NCBI RefSeq assembly: GCF_028736175.1
Contig: NZ_CP117880.1
Location: forward strand, 248,001 to 312,000
Source of the DNA: Sphingobacterium oryzagri
GTDB lineage: Bacteria > Bacteroidota > Bacteroidia > Sphingobacteriales > Sphingobacteriaceae
DNA: 64,000 nucleotides
Direction of reading: 5' to 3'
In this document: positions 37,357 to 47,606 of the stretch, in pieces
Numbering within the stretch: position 1 is the stretch's first letter
How the letters are laid out: every line of letters begins with the position of its first letter
The notes under the pieces: generated by a model
Seen by the model: the letters and a program-made list of their open reading frames with translations, nothing else
What the model was told of the DNA's origin: nothing
The model's database searches: none
Position numbers and translations under genes: made by a program

Positions 37357-38223
37357 ATGTATTGCCTGGAAAATAACCTGCTTAAAATCGAAGTCGCGCC
37401 TGAAGGTGCGGAGTTGCGTAGCCTTTTTGATAAACAAACCGGACGGGAATATATCTGGCAACGTGATGCCCGGTATTGGGCAAAATCTTCGCCTATACTG
37501 TTTCCTTTTGTAGGCGAGCTACAAAACGGGGCTTATAGCTATGCCGGCAAAACCTACAGCATGACGAAGCATGGCTTTGCGCGTGATGCGGTCTTCTGGC
37601 TGCAGGAGCAAGGTGATAATTTTTTGACTTTTGCCTTGGAGGATGAAGGACTGTATCTTGCTATTTATCCATTCTCGTTTACTTTGCTGTTGCGGTATGA
37701 ACTAACGGATCGTCAACTCTCGTGTACGTACGAGCTGTACAACCCGCTGGATAAAGCCATGTATTTCGCAATTGGTGGACATCCGGCGTTCCAACTGGAT
37801 TTTACCGAAGGAAAGCAAATGACAGATTACCAACTTTTTTTTCCAAAAGATCAATATCTAAAGCGGTTTTATCTGGATAGCGGACTGCTGCAGCCTACCG
37901 AAGAAACTGTTGCGCTGCAAAATACTTGCTTGCCTTTATCTCCGACCATGTTTAATCAGGATGCTTGGGTGCTCAAAGGCCTGCAGTCAACCACGGTCAC
38001 CTTGCAAAGCAATACGCAGGATTACCAGCTCGATTTTTCGTTCGAGGGATTTCCCTACTTTGGTCTGTGGGCGGTGCCGGGATCATCTTTTATCTGTTTA
38101 GAACCGTGGTGCGGTGTTAACGATAGTGCAATGCAAGAACTAGAGCTGCCGGATAAAGAAGGGATTGTTGCATTAGCGCCTTTAACCACCTGGTCCAGAA
38201 CTTGGTCTGTTACGATTAAATAA
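37357..38223 (+). CDS. Aldose 1-epimerase family (galactose-mutarotase-like) protein
   Basis: A 288-aa cytoplasmic protein with the mutarotase-like beta-sandwich pattern: GAELRSLFDKQTGREYIWQ (about 18-36), FPFVGEL (about 49-55), KHGFARD (about 71-77, the conserved H-G-x-x-R/D type site), FAIGGHPAF (about 138-146, catalytic His) and a late Glu in CLEPWCG (about 247-253). The family interconverts sugar anomers or binds hexose-phosphates; substrate not defined. It follows the manC terminator, so its link to the polysaccharide pathway is not certain. Confidence 0.85.
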   Translation: MYCLENNLLKIEVAPEGAELRSLFDKQTGREYIWQRDARYWAKSSPILFPFVGELQNGAYSYAGKTYSMTKHGFARDAVFWLQEQGDNFLTFALEDEGLYLAIYPFSFTLLLRYELTDRQLSCTYELYNPLDKAMYFAIGGHPAFQLDFTEGKQMTDYQLFFPKDQYLKRFYLDSGLLQPTEETVALQNTCLPLSPTMFNQDAWVLKGLQSTTVTLQSNTQDYQLDFSFEGFPYFGLWAVPGSSFICLEPWCGVNDSAMQELELPDKEGIVALAPLTTWSRTWSVTIK

Positions 38224-39002
38224 TACGGAGCGTAGTAAACGGCAGGCCTCGTATGAAGCAATCCGCCCGGTTTGCTATCATCACGACCTCTTGTTGTTTT
38301 CTTTAAACGCTGGCAAATAGGCAAGTCACACGGTGCTTTTGGTTTATTCGAACGAGGTAATCTTGAGGTTGGATCGAAATTTAAATGATCATCTTCTTAG
38401 GTGCTGGCACCATAAAATTAAGGGATAGACCGGTAGCAGGTAGCGCAAACCTGGCTTGTTTTTTAATGTTTATAATGTTGCGCCTGTTTTTGCTGCTGTA
38501 TTGTTAATTTTTCGATGTATTTGTTGCCGAAACAAGTCTTTTTCGTTTACAAATTTTACAAATCCAAAATTGTTACATCTTTTTTTTAAAAAATATTGCC
38601 TGTTTTTGAGGGTGATTTTCGGTTAGTTTTATTCATTTGATAAAGAAAAAGCGCTGTAATAATCGGATTATGCTATGTTTTTTGAATTGTAGGTCGCTAT
38701 TTATTCATTTTTAACTTTTTAGAATCACTTCTTAGTGTCTTTTGTACACTTTACGGCTCCGGTAAATTGCCCATTTTACCAGCTGTGCTCATTCTCTACT
38801 TCCTGATTTGCGAACCTATTTTGTCCTGGTATACCTCGCCTAATATTTTAATTAGCTAAACAACTACGTTTTTTTTTGTTTTTGGTAGACCGTATATTCG
38901 CAACCGTTGAGAAAATAGAGACCATTACTCCAACTAACAACACAAGTAGATAGACTGCCTCAGTTTATCAAATTATTAATTAACTAAACAACAAAGTAGT
39001 AA
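38224..39002. other. 780-bp gap before the SusC gene
   Basis: No gene supported. AT-rich, with poly-T stretches. A possible -7 box TATATTCG lies at 38893-38900, and AACTAAACAACAAAGTAG just precedes the start codon. Presumed promoter and leader of the SusC/SusD pair. Confidence 0.5.
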
Positions 39003-42000
39003 ATGAAAAACAAATTACTAGGTTTTCTTTTGGCGATGTGCTGTGTTTTACAGATTACCGTTGCACAAGAAAAGCCTGTCACGGGCCGGGTGCTAGATGC
39101 ACAAGGCACACCGCTTGCCGGCGTTACGGTAACGGTAGAAGGAACCGCTACCGCGAGTCAGACAGATAATTTTGGTAATTACGTTATCAAAGCATTGAAG
39201 GGTAAAAGTATCTCTTTTAAATTAATTGGATACGCCGATTCGCAGGTCATGGTAGGGGATAATAATGCTTATAATGTAAGCTTAGATTACGCTAATGTGG
39301 GGTTAGATGAAGTGGTCGTTACAGCTTACGGTGTGCAAAATAAGGAAGCCATTACCGGAGCCGTTGCCAGCATATCGGCTAAAGACATTGAAAAAAGACC
39401 GGTGTCTTCTGTTACGGCCGTGTTAGAAGGTTTGGCTCCTGGTTTGCAGGTTAACAATTCCAATGGCGAACCGGGACAGTCTCCAAATGTGCGCGTTCGT
39501 GGTTTTGGATCGATTAACGGTGAATCGGCTCCATCCTATATTGTCGACGGTGTACTTTTTCAGGGGAATATTTCCGATTTAAATCCCGCCGATATTGAGT
39601 CGGTTTCTGTTTTGAAAGATGCTACTTCCGCTGCGCTTTACGGTAGCAGGGGTGCAAATGGTGTTATCGTGATTACGACCAAGCGCGGCAAAAAAGGTAC
39701 GGCAGATTTCGGATTAACGGTTAACCAAGGTGTTTTCACACGCGGTATACCGGAATATGATCGGTTAAACCCGACGCAATACATGGGTGTGGCCTGGCAG
39801 GGATACCGTAACCAGTTACAAACGGCGAACCCTTCTTGGACAACTGCACAAGCAAACTCGGCGGCAACGCAAGATTTAATTCCAAGTATATTAAAGCTTA
39901 ATATTTTTGATGTGCCAAATGAGCAGCTATTTGACGCGAACGGAAACTTCAACAATAACGCCGGTATTTTGGGTACTTACGGTGAAGATCTTGATTGGTT
40001 TGACGCGGTGAGTCGAAGCGGGCACCGTCAGGAATACTTGATGAATGGCCGTGGAGGATCTGAAAAAGGAAGCTATTTCTTTTCCTTGGGTTATTTGGAT
40101 GAACAAGGCTACATTAAAACATCGGATTTCGACCGGTTAAGCGGTCGTGTAAGTGCCGAGATCACACCAAAATCTTGGATGCGCGCAGGCTTCTCGGCCA
40201 ATGCATCACACCAAAGAAGTAACAATACTACTGGCGAAGGATCAGGATTTACGAATCCCTGGAACTATGCACGAAATATCGCGCCGATCTATCCTATTTA
40301 CTTGCATGATGCATCAACGGGCGAATACGTGCTGGATCAGCAGGGCAATAGAATCTACGATGATGGAGCGACAAGCCGAAATCAGTATGTTGGGCGACAC
40401 ATGGTTTGGGAAAATGAGCTGAACGCAAACATCAATAAACGTAATACCATCAATTCGCAAGCTTTTATCGATATCAATATCCTTAAAAATTTAAAATTCT
40501 CTGCACGCGGGGATATCAATTTGCGAAATTCGGAAAGACGAGAGTATGATAATGCCATTATCGGTGATGGTTCGGGAAATAATGGTCGTGCTTCAAGAAC
40601 GATCTATAACTACAAGAACTATACGCTACAACAACAGTTAAACTACACGAATACCTTTGCGCAGGATCATAATGTGGATGTCTTCTTAGGGCACGAAAAT
40701 TATGGTAATATTTATACTTACCTGAATGGCTCCAAAAATACCGAGACGTTTCCAGGTAAACATGATCTCGTCAATTTCTCCAATATTGCGACGTTCACAG
40801 ATTATGAACATAACGACAAATTAGAGTCTTATCTATCACGTGTAAGATACAATTACCAGGAGAAATATTACCTGGAAGGATCGTTCCGTCGTGATGGTAC
40901 TTCGCGCTTGCATCCAGATATGCGCTGGGGAAATTTCTGGTCGGCTGGTGCGACATGGATGTTGTCGAAGGAAGCGTTCTTAAAGGATGTTAACTGGGTA
41001 AATTCATTGAAATTGCGTGCAGCGACAGGTGTTGTTGGAAATATTGAAAGTTTAGATTTTTATGACTACATGGCACTCTATGCTTTAGGACAAAATAACA
41101 ACATGTCTGCGGTCTATAAATCCAATAATGAAAATGAAAACTTAAAATGGGAAGGTAGTCAATCTTCTTCTTTCGCCGTGGAAGGTCGGTTGTTCAATCG
41201 CATGAACTTTACGGTAGAGTATTTTGACAAACGTTCTAAAGATTTATTATTCGACGTTAACTTGCCTATTTCAACCGGCGGTACAGATGCAACGGTTGGT
41301 AGAGCAACTGTATGGCGTAACATTGGTGACCTGGTGAATAGAGGCCTGGAGATTTCATTCGATGTTGACGTTGTCAAGAATACGGATTTTAGATGGAACG
41401 TAGGTGCTAATGCGACGTTCTTGAAAAACAAAATCATCAACTTGCCGGCGGAAAATAAAGAAAATGGTATTATATCTGCGCCATTTAAATACATGGAAGG
41501 CCATTCGGTGTTTGATTACTTCCTTTTCCAATATGCGGGTGTTGATATGATGACAGGACAGGCGCTTTACCACGCCGATACGGAGGCTTATGATCCTGCG
41601 GCAGCGACAGGCGCTTGGTTACCTTTTCAGGAAGAGGTAAATGGTGTGGTTTACACGCGTAATTCAGCGTATGCAAAACGTGAGTTTAGTGGTACGGGGA
41701 TCCCAACGATGATGGGCGCGGTGAATACTTCTTTGAGCTATAAAAACTGGAGCCTTTCTGGTCTCTTTACTTATTCGTTGGGTGGAAAAGGCTTAGATTA
41801 TTCGTACATCAGCTTAATGGGGGTAACAGCTAACCCGAGTGCCGGTCATTTAGACCTGCTCAATTCTTGGACGCAAGCGCCGGAAGGCATGACGGAAACA
41901 TCGGCTGATCGTATCAATCCAGACGCAATCCCGCAGATCAACTACAGCACCAGCCAATATAACAATGCAACGTCAAGTCGGTTCTTGATAAACAATTCTT

Positions 42001-42218
42001 ATTTCGTGATCAAGAATATCACCGTGGGGTATCAACTTCCGAAACCACTTTTAGAGCGCGTGAGCCTAAACCGCGTGAACTTGAATTTCTCGGTGGAGAA
42101 CTTAGCGACGTTTAATGCATTGAAAGGATTTAGTTCGCAGCAAACATTTGGTGGATATAGTGAAAATCAATTTGTGCCTTCACGTGTATTCTCTTTTGGT
42201 GTTAATGTTGGATTTTAA
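39003..42218 (+). CDS. SusC/RagA-type TonB-dependent outer-membrane transporter (1)
   Basis: A 1071-aa outer-membrane transporter: signal peptide (1-21, ...LQITVAQ), carboxypeptidase-regulatory-like domain (about 25-98, VTGRVLDAQGTPLAGVTV), plug (about 110-225, with VVVTAYGVQ as TonB-box-like start and SVLKDATSAALYGSRGANGV) and a long 22-strand barrel. The C-terminus is FSFGVNVGF, with terminal Phe. It imports a glycan or peptide captured by the SusD lipoprotein that follows 11 bp later. There is no STN domain, unlike the SusC at 52139. Substrate unknown; no glycoside hydrolase flanks it. Confidence 0.95.
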   Translation: MKNKLLGFLLAMCCVLQITVAQEKPVTGRVLDAQGTPLAGVTVTVEGTATASQTDNFGNYVIKALKGKSISFKLIGYADSQVMVGDNNAYNVSLDYANVGLDEVVVTAYGVQNKEAITGAVASISAKDIEKRPVSSVTAVLEGLAPGLQVNNSNGEPGQSPNVRVRGFGSINGESAPSYIVDGVLFQGNISDLNPADIESVSVLKDATSAALYGSRGANGVIVITTKRGKKGTADFGLTVNQGVFTRGIPEYDRLNPTQYMGVAWQGYRNQLQTANPSWTTAQANSAATQDLIPSILKLNIFDVPNEQLFDANGNFNNNAGILGTYGEDLDWFDAVSRSGHRQEYLMNGRGGSEKGSYFFSLGYLDEQGYIKTSDFDRLSGRVSAEITPKSWMRAGFSANASHQRSNNTTGEGSGFTNPWNYARNIAPIYPIYLHDASTGEYVLDQQGNRIYDDGATSRNQYVGRHMVWENELNANINKRNTINSQAFIDINILKNLKFSARGDINLRNSERREYDNAIIGDGSGNNGRASRTIYNYKNYTLQQQLNYTNTFAQDHNVDVFLGHENYGNIYTYLNGSKNTETFPGKHDLVNFSNIATFTDYEHNDKLESYLSRVRYNYQEKYYLEGSFRRDGTSRLHPDMRWGNFWSAGATWMLSKEAFLKDVNWVNSLKLRAATGVVGNIESLDFYDYMALYALGQNNNMSAVYKSNNENENLKWEGSQSSSFAVEGRLFNRMNFTVEYFDKRSKDLLFDVNLPISTGGTDATVGRATVWRNIGDLVNRGLEISFDVDVVKNTDFRWNVGANATFLKNKIINLPAENKENGIISAPFKYMEGHSVFDYFLFQYAGVDMMTGQALYHADTEAYDPAAATGAWLPFQEEVNGVVYTRNSAYAKREFSGTGIPTMMGAVNTSLSYKNWSLSGLFTYSLGGKGLDYSYISLMGVTANPSAGHLDLLNSWTQAPEGMTETSADRINPDAIPQINYSTSQYNNATSSRFLINNSYFVIKNITVGYQLPKPLLERVSLNRVNLNFSVENLATFNALKGFSSQQTFGGYSENQFVPSRVFSFGVNVGF

Positions 42219-42229
42219 TTAGCGATAAC

Positions 42230-43774
42230 ATGAAAATTATATATAAAATAGGGTTTTTAGCTTTGGCTTTGGCAACATTCGTGAGCTGTAGCAAAGATTA
42301 TTTAGATACGGAACCGACCAATGAAATAGCACCCGGTACCGTTTTTGAAACAACAGAAAATGCAAAACTTGCGGTAAACGGCCTTTCGAGATTGATGAAG
42401 AGGCAGTATATCAGCTCGCAAGGTTTTAACGGGGAAGGTACGATCAAAATGTATTACGGAAATTATTCCGGTAATAATTTTTCAGTACCGTTGCCGGGTT
42501 GGTCTAGCGTGATTAATATGGAGTATTTTGCGAATCCTAACAGCACATACACCTACTATCCTTGGTACTATTACTACGTGATTATTTCCAACGCAAACGC
42601 TATTATTGAGCAAATAGACGCTGCAGATGGTCCACAGACGGATAAGGAATTTATCAAAGCGCAAGCCTTGACATTCCGTGCCTATGCGTACACGATGTTG
42701 GCTCAATTGTATGGCGATCGTTGGTCTGATTCCAATAATGGCGCAACAAATGCGGTTGTTTTGCGTATGCAGGAAGGTTTCGAAGATTTACCCTTGTCTA
42801 CATTGGCAGAAACCTATGCTGTTGTGTATAACGATTTGGAAACGGCTATTAGCTTGTACGAGTCTTCTGGATTAAACCGTACTGCAGCAAACAATTATGA
42901 GGTGAATAAAGATGTGGCTTACGCGATTTTTGCGCGTGCGGCACTCAACAAAGAGGATTATGCGAATGCGGAGCGATATGCTGCATTGGCCCGTGCCAAC
43001 TACCCGCTAATGACAAATGCGGAATATAATGCCGGCTTTTCCAATGTGAATAAAGAATGGATTTGGTCTGTTTTTGATTCTGGACAAGAGACTATTTATT
43101 TTTATTCATTCTCGTCTTACATTGCTTATAATTCTACCGCTAGTGCGGTGCGTACAGCGCCGAAAAGTATTAGCAAAGATTTGTATGCGCAGATCCCGTC
43201 TACCGATATTCGGAAAAAACTATTCTTGAATCCAACGGCAGTAAGTGGATTGAGGTTTAATGCATCAACCGGGCGTGGTGATACGACGGAGTTGAAGTAT
43301 ATTCGTTCATTATACAGTGATATTCCGGCTAACGCGCAAGCATTTGCGTATATGCAATTTAAATTTAAAGCGAATGAAATGCCGGGCGTTGCGCAGTTGA
43401 ATAACTTTAGATCAGCAGAAATGCTATTGATTGAAGCTGAGGCTAAATTCAAGCAGGCTAAACCAGCAACAGAAGTACAGACCTTGCTAAATGCGTTGAC
43501 ACGCGGAAGTGGTCGTGATGCTAATTACAACTGTACAGCTACAGGTGATGCACTTTTTGCTGAAATCAAGAAATACCGTGCTATTGAATTGTGGGGAGAA
43601 GGATTTGATTTCTTCGATATGAAACGTTGGGGCGACCCTATTGTTCGCAAATCATTTGCTAATGGCGGAAACTTCCAAACGATTTTATCGGGGAGAATTG
43701 AGCCATCTGCAAACAATAAGTGGAAATTGGTAACACCACAGCGTGAAACGGATTTTAATTCCTTGATCGACTAG
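42230..43774 (+). CDS. SusD/RagB-family surface lipoprotein (1)
   Basis: A 514-aa nutrient-binding lipoprotein, lipobox VSC (lipidated Cys21, ATFVSCSK), with the TPR-rich SusD fold. Family landmarks: LDTEPTNEIAPGTVFETTENAKLAVNGL near the start, EFIKAQALTFRAYAYTMLAQLYG (about 145-167), and the C-terminal ELWGEGFDFFDMKRWGD (about 451-467). It caps the SusC channel encoded upstream. A strong terminator follows. Confidence 0.94.
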   Translation: MKIIYKIGFLALALATFVSCSKDYLDTEPTNEIAPGTVFETTENAKLAVNGLSRLMKRQYISSQGFNGEGTIKMYYGNYSGNNFSVPLPGWSSVINMEYFANPNSTYTYYPWYYYYVIISNANAIIEQIDAADGPQTDKEFIKAQALTFRAYAYTMLAQLYGDRWSDSNNGATNAVVLRMQEGFEDLPLSTLAETYAVVYNDLETAISLYESSGLNRTAANNYEVNKDVAYAIFARAALNKEDYANAERYAALARANYPLMTNAEYNAGFSNVNKEWIWSVFDSGQETIYFYSFSSYIAYNSTASAVRTAPKSISKDLYAQIPSTDIRKKLFLNPTAVSGLRFNASTGRGDTTELKYIRSLYSDIPANAQAFAYMQFKFKANEMPGVAQLNNFRSAEMLLIEAEAKFKQAKPATEVQTLLNALTRGSGRDANYNCTATGDALFAEIKKYRAIELWGEGFDFFDMKRWGDPIVRKSFANGGNFQTILSGRIEPSANNKWKLVTPQRETDFNSLID

Positions 43775-43793
43775 CATCATCCTATGCTTTTTA

Positions 43794-43831
43794 AAAGGTC
43801 CTGTGAGCGCTGAGCTCACAGGATCTTTTTT
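43794..43831. terminator. Probable bidirectional terminator between convergent genes
   Basis: AAAGGTCCTGTGAGC (43794-43808) pairs over about 13 bp (one G-T pair) with 43814-43828, followed by T-run on + and an A/T tract giving Ts on -. It lies between convergent SusD-1 and the phosphatase-family gene. Confidence 0.85.
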
Positions 43832-43841
43832 ATTACACCTC

Positions 43842-44843
43842 TTATTCACGATCAACCAACTGAAACGTGGCGCGCACAGGGAGGTGATCAGAGATTGTTC
43901 CCGCAGCAGCCACAACCCCGCCCGAAACCAGGCGAAGCTGATCACTAAAGAAAATATAATCTAAGCGGCTATGCGGCGATTCGCTGCTGTATGTATAGGT
44001 TAGCTTTCCCCATTCCAGATCGACCGCGCCCATACGAAGATCATCGTTAAACAGGGATTTGATGGTGGGATCTACCTCATTCGGACTGCTGTTGAAATCA
44101 CCTAGCATAATCGTAGGATAGCTGGCAGCATACTGCTTGTATAACGCTTTTATCCGTTGCATCTGTTTTTGGCGCGTGTCGCGATCAAAAGCTTCCAGGT
44201 GCAGGTTGATCACGATCAGGTCTTGCTGAGCTATACGCAAGGTACACACCTGTGCCAAGCGTTCGAGGTAGAAATCGCGGTAGAAAAATGGCGCACGCAT
44301 TACCCGATCTAACGTGTCTACGCGCTGTGCAGCCACCGGATAACGCGAAATTACCGACTGCCCGCTAATAATTTTTCCGAAATGTGCCGACGGCGGCCAA
44401 TAGGGAAACGCCACATAACGCTTATCCCAGTTAACAGCGCGCGCCCGGTAGGGATACTGCAAAGCGCTTGCAATATGCTCCTCCTGATCGACATGGTAAC
44501 TTCGGGCGCTACCGTAATCAATTTCCTGAAAGGCCACGATATCTGGCGAATATTTACCAAAAAGGCTTAATGCGCTATCAAGATTTTGGTCAAAAAGCGC
44601 TTGGGTACGATCTACAGCCCGATTGTTTGTCAATCCGCTCAAGTAACCAATGTTGTAGGTCATGATCGAAAAAGTGATCGGTTTTTTGGCTACGGTGTCT
44701 ATGCTAAGCATGCTGCTGTCTGTCGAGATGCTATTATGCGCCTGTTTAGCCAGATTGGTCTGCACGGCCCACAGGTAAAAGGAGGCGGCCAGCACGACAA
44801 AGGCAATGCCGCAAAAAAACAGTAGGCGAAGTGCTTTTTTCAT
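43842..44843 (-). CDS. Endonuclease/exonuclease/phosphatase family protein, membrane-anchored
   Basis: A 333-aa EEP-superfamily metal-dependent phosphodiesterase/phosphatase. N-terminal TM or signal anchor (about 6-27), then the catalytic domain outside: MTYNIGYL (about 61), FQEID (Glu, about 104), NLHLEAFD (about 219), LGDFNSSP (about 247, D and N of the active site), SRLDYIF (about 295) and SDHLPV (about 318, final His). Substrates in the family include DNA, phospholipids and inositol phosphates; this one is not resolved. It is encoded 9 bp after the TonB receptor, so the two form one operon. Confidence 0.9.
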   Translation of the reverse strand: MKKALRLLFFCGIAFVVLAASFYLWAVQTNLAKQAHNSISTDSSMLSIDTVAKKPITFSIMTYNIGYLSGLTNNRAVDRTQALFDQNLDSALSLFGKYSPDIVAFQEIDYGSARSYHVDQEEHIASALQYPYRARAVNWDKRYVAFPYWPPSAHFGKIISGQSVISRYPVAAQRVDTLDRVMRAPFFYRDFYLERLAQVCTLRIAQQDLIVINLHLEAFDRDTRQKQMQRIKALYKQYAASYPTIMLGDFNSSPNEVDPTIKSLFNDDLRMGAVDLEWGKLTYTYSSESPHSRLDYIFFSDQLRLVSGGVVAAAGTISDHLPVRATFQLVDRE

Positions 44844-44852
44844 GGGCTATGG

Positions 44853-47606
44853 TTAAAAACGAACGTTAAGCTGTGCGCCAATCACGCTGCGCGTACCACC
44901 GACGTAGGTAGGAAAGCCAATCGTGTCGCCACTGTTTCCCGCATCAATGATGTATTGCGTGTCAAAAATATTTTTGCCGTAAGCGCCGATTTCATACTGC
45001 ACACGGCGGTGGCCGAATCGGTAGCCGGCCGTAAAGTTAGCCAGGCCATAACCTTTCTGGTACAAATCGGCACGGTTGTCATCTTCAAAAAACACACCCG
45101 AGCGGTAGGCATAAGAAGGACGGATATACACAGAACTTGCAGTGGATGTCGGGATGTTAGCATCTAATCCCAAAGCGTAACTGTGCATCGGCGTCAAGCG
45201 GAAGCGATTGCCGGCATAGTGTTGTGCATGGCCATCGCCATCGGTTTGGTTAAATTTTCCGTCGATGTAGGCATAGTTGCCAAAAAGCTGCATAGCCGGT
45301 AAGATAAAGTAACGTAAACCGGCTTCTATGCCAAAGCTATGCGCTTTGCCGCCATCGTCAGCCAAGAGCTGTGGCGCAATGCTGCCGGCTACCTGCTGTA
45401 TGCTCAACGTTTGGAAGTTTGACCAATCGTAATAGTAGGTGCTCAGCTCATAGCTTAATCTACCTTGGTTGAGCAGCCCTTTTAAACCAAGCTCGTAGCT
45501 CCATACAATTTCTGGATTGAGATAGTTTGTGGCTGCGGGCAAGATATTAATCACGCCTGGCCGTCTGCCGCGTGAAATAGAAGCAAAAACATTGTTTTTA
45601 TCGAAGAGGTAATTTAACGCCAGGCGACCTACATAAGAAAAGTAATCGCGTTGCGCGTAAATCGTGCCGTCAGAAACCGGATTAAGCAAATTGGGCGAGC
45701 CATTGTTCGCAATCATGCCAAAGATACTGGGTGGATTGGCTGCAGCGGCCATATAGCCGCCACGTTGGGCTTCGTAACTTCCGCGAAGACCAACGGTGAC
45801 TTTAAGTTGCTCGGTCAAATCAAACGAGCCATCGCCAAAGAGTTCGATCGCCTGGTTACGACCGTAGTTGGTCGACGACTCCTCGTGCATGCCGGCTATC
45901 GGACTTCCGTTGAGTAGGCTGACTAAGGTAATCAGTTCGGTAGGAAGCACGCCGGCGGGCAACATGCCTGATTGCACGAGCTGATCCCAGGTGACGCCTG
46001 CAGGCAGTGTTCCGCCAAGGAGTTGGTTAACAAGACCTAAAGCTAAGGGCTGTAAATTGGGTAAATTTTCGGTGAGCTGAACCTGTCCGTTCGTCATGAT
46101 GGGAGCCGTCGTAAACAGCTGTTGAATCTGCTGGTTCAATCCACTGATTTGTTCGGCTGGCAGACCAAGATTTTGTCCTAATGCCCCGATTTGTGCGCCC
46201 AGTTGGCTACCCAAAAGTGGCGCGATGTAGGCGGGATATAACGCGCGTTGATCGATACGCATGGGAACCGCCTGCGATGAGTTTTCGTAGAAATAGCTTG
46301 CACCAACAAAGCCAGATAGTCGACGTCCGGCATCGTAATTTAACCGAAACTCTTGGCTAAATTGCTGACCTTTTGCGATTTCGGAAAGCCATAATAGTTG
46401 AGCAGCGGTGCCGTCGGCATCAAAAGACTCATCGGCATGAAACGCGCGGAAGCCAGAAAGGGAAGACAGTTTCCAGGCGTCGTTCCATGCATGATCGACA
46501 AGCAGCGTGGCGCCGCCAACATGGCGTTTGATGTGCAGGCCCTCACCTTGCTCAAGATCGGCAAAGCTGTTGGGGTTAATGTCGCCGCCGGCTGGTGCAA
46601 AAAGCTTGCTTTTGAAGCTGGTGCCCGGATAGTTGTCGTACTGATAATTTAAAATCAAGTCGACAACGGTCTTTTCATTGCCCCATAACCGCGTGCTGTT
46701 GCGTATAGCAAAGGTTTCTTTGCCATTCAGGCGCCCGCCAGCGCGGTTGGCGATAAAGCCGTCGCGCGCCTCGTAGTTGATGGCAAGCCGATTGGCCAGC
46801 TGTTCGCTGATGGGAGTATTGATGTAGCCGTTTACAAAGCGATTGTTGTAAGCACCGTATCCGGCGTTCACAGCTGCACCAAATGTGCGCTGCGGTTTGT
46901 TTTGGATAATATGGATAGCGCCAATTTCGGCACCGCGGCCAAATAATGTGCCTTGCGGACCTTTGGCAACTTCCACCCGTTCGATATCAAATAATTCGAC
47001 CGCCGAAGCGCGGGATCGGGAGATGGATATCCCATCTTGAAAGACCGAAATACGCGGTTGCGAACGGGCGTCACCATGGTCTGACGTAATGCCGCGGATA
47101 ACGTAGCCGGGATTGTTCGGACTTTGCAATTGCACTTGTAATCCGGGAACAAACTCCGCCATTTCATCCATTTGACGAATATTGAGCTTATTTAATAAAT
47201 CGCCTGATACCGTACTGACCGAGATGGGGACCTCGACACTGCTTTGCGGCCGACTTTGCGTCGTGATCGTGACGTCTAGCAAGGCGATGTGCGTGGGCTG
47301 CATAAGCAGGTCACCGATGTTTTCTTGTGGATGTTGCACGGTGATCTGCACGCTTGCTTTTTCGTATCCCTGGTGTTGGAACGACAGCGTGTAATTGCCA
47401 TACGTGATGTTACTAAACTGAAACATGCCTTGCTCGTCGGTAGCGGCACGCCAATTTTTTCCGCTAACTGTGATCGTGGCACCGGCTATAGGCTGTTTTT
47501 CGGCCGTAAGCAAACGACCTCGGATATTGGCAGCTGGCTGTGCATAGGCAGACAGCGTAAAGAGGAAAAAAATGAAGGGTAGAAGAATACTGTAGGTTAA
47601 ACGCAT
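44853..47606 (-). CDS. TonB-dependent receptor
   Basis: A 917-aa outer-membrane receptor: signal peptide (1 to about 22), carboxypeptidase-regulatory-like domain (about 27-105), plug (about 112-225, VEVAKGPQGTLFGRGAEIGAIHI) and barrel ending GAQLNVRF. An insertion of about 125 residues (roughly 447-572) rich in Gln, Leu, Gly and Pro (for example GALGQNLGLPAEQISGLNQQ) interrupts the barrel, and probably forms a helical extracellular loop. It is not the SusC type and has no SusD partner. It probably imports a chelate or small solute; the downstream EEP protein may release phosphate or a headgroup from it (inference). Confidence 0.93.
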   Translation of the reverse strand: MRLTYSILLPFIFFLFTLSAYAQPAANIRGRLLTAEKQPIAGATITVSGKNWRAATDEQGMFQFSNITYGNYTLSFQHQGYEKASVQITVQHPQENIGDLLMQPTHIALLDVTITTQSRPQSSVEVPISVSTVSGDLLNKLNIRQMDEMAEFVPGLQVQLQSPNNPGYVIRGITSDHGDARSQPRISVFQDGISISRSRASAVELFDIERVEVAKGPQGTLFGRGAEIGAIHIIQNKPQRTFGAAVNAGYGAYNNRFVNGYINTPISEQLANRLAINYEARDGFIANRAGGRLNGKETFAIRNSTRLWGNEKTVVDLILNYQYDNYPGTSFKSKLFAPAGGDINPNSFADLEQGEGLHIKRHVGGATLLVDHAWNDAWKLSSLSGFRAFHADESFDADGTAAQLLWLSEIAKGQQFSQEFRLNYDAGRRLSGFVGASYFYENSSQAVPMRIDQRALYPAYIAPLLGSQLGAQIGALGQNLGLPAEQISGLNQQIQQLFTTAPIMTNGQVQLTENLPNLQPLALGLVNQLLGGTLPAGVTWDQLVQSGMLPAGVLPTELITLVSLLNGSPIAGMHEESSTNYGRNQAIELFGDGSFDLTEQLKVTVGLRGSYEAQRGGYMAAAANPPSIFGMIANNGSPNLLNPVSDGTIYAQRDYFSYVGRLALNYLFDKNNVFASISRGRRPGVINILPAATNYLNPEIVWSYELGLKGLLNQGRLSYELSTYYYDWSNFQTLSIQQVAGSIAPQLLADDGGKAHSFGIEAGLRYFILPAMQLFGNYAYIDGKFNQTDGDGHAQHYAGNRFRLTPMHSYALGLDANIPTSTASSVYIRPSYAYRSGVFFEDDNRADLYQKGYGLANFTAGYRFGHRRVQYEIGAYGKNIFDTQYIIDAGNSGDTIGFPTYVGGTRSVIGAQLNVRF

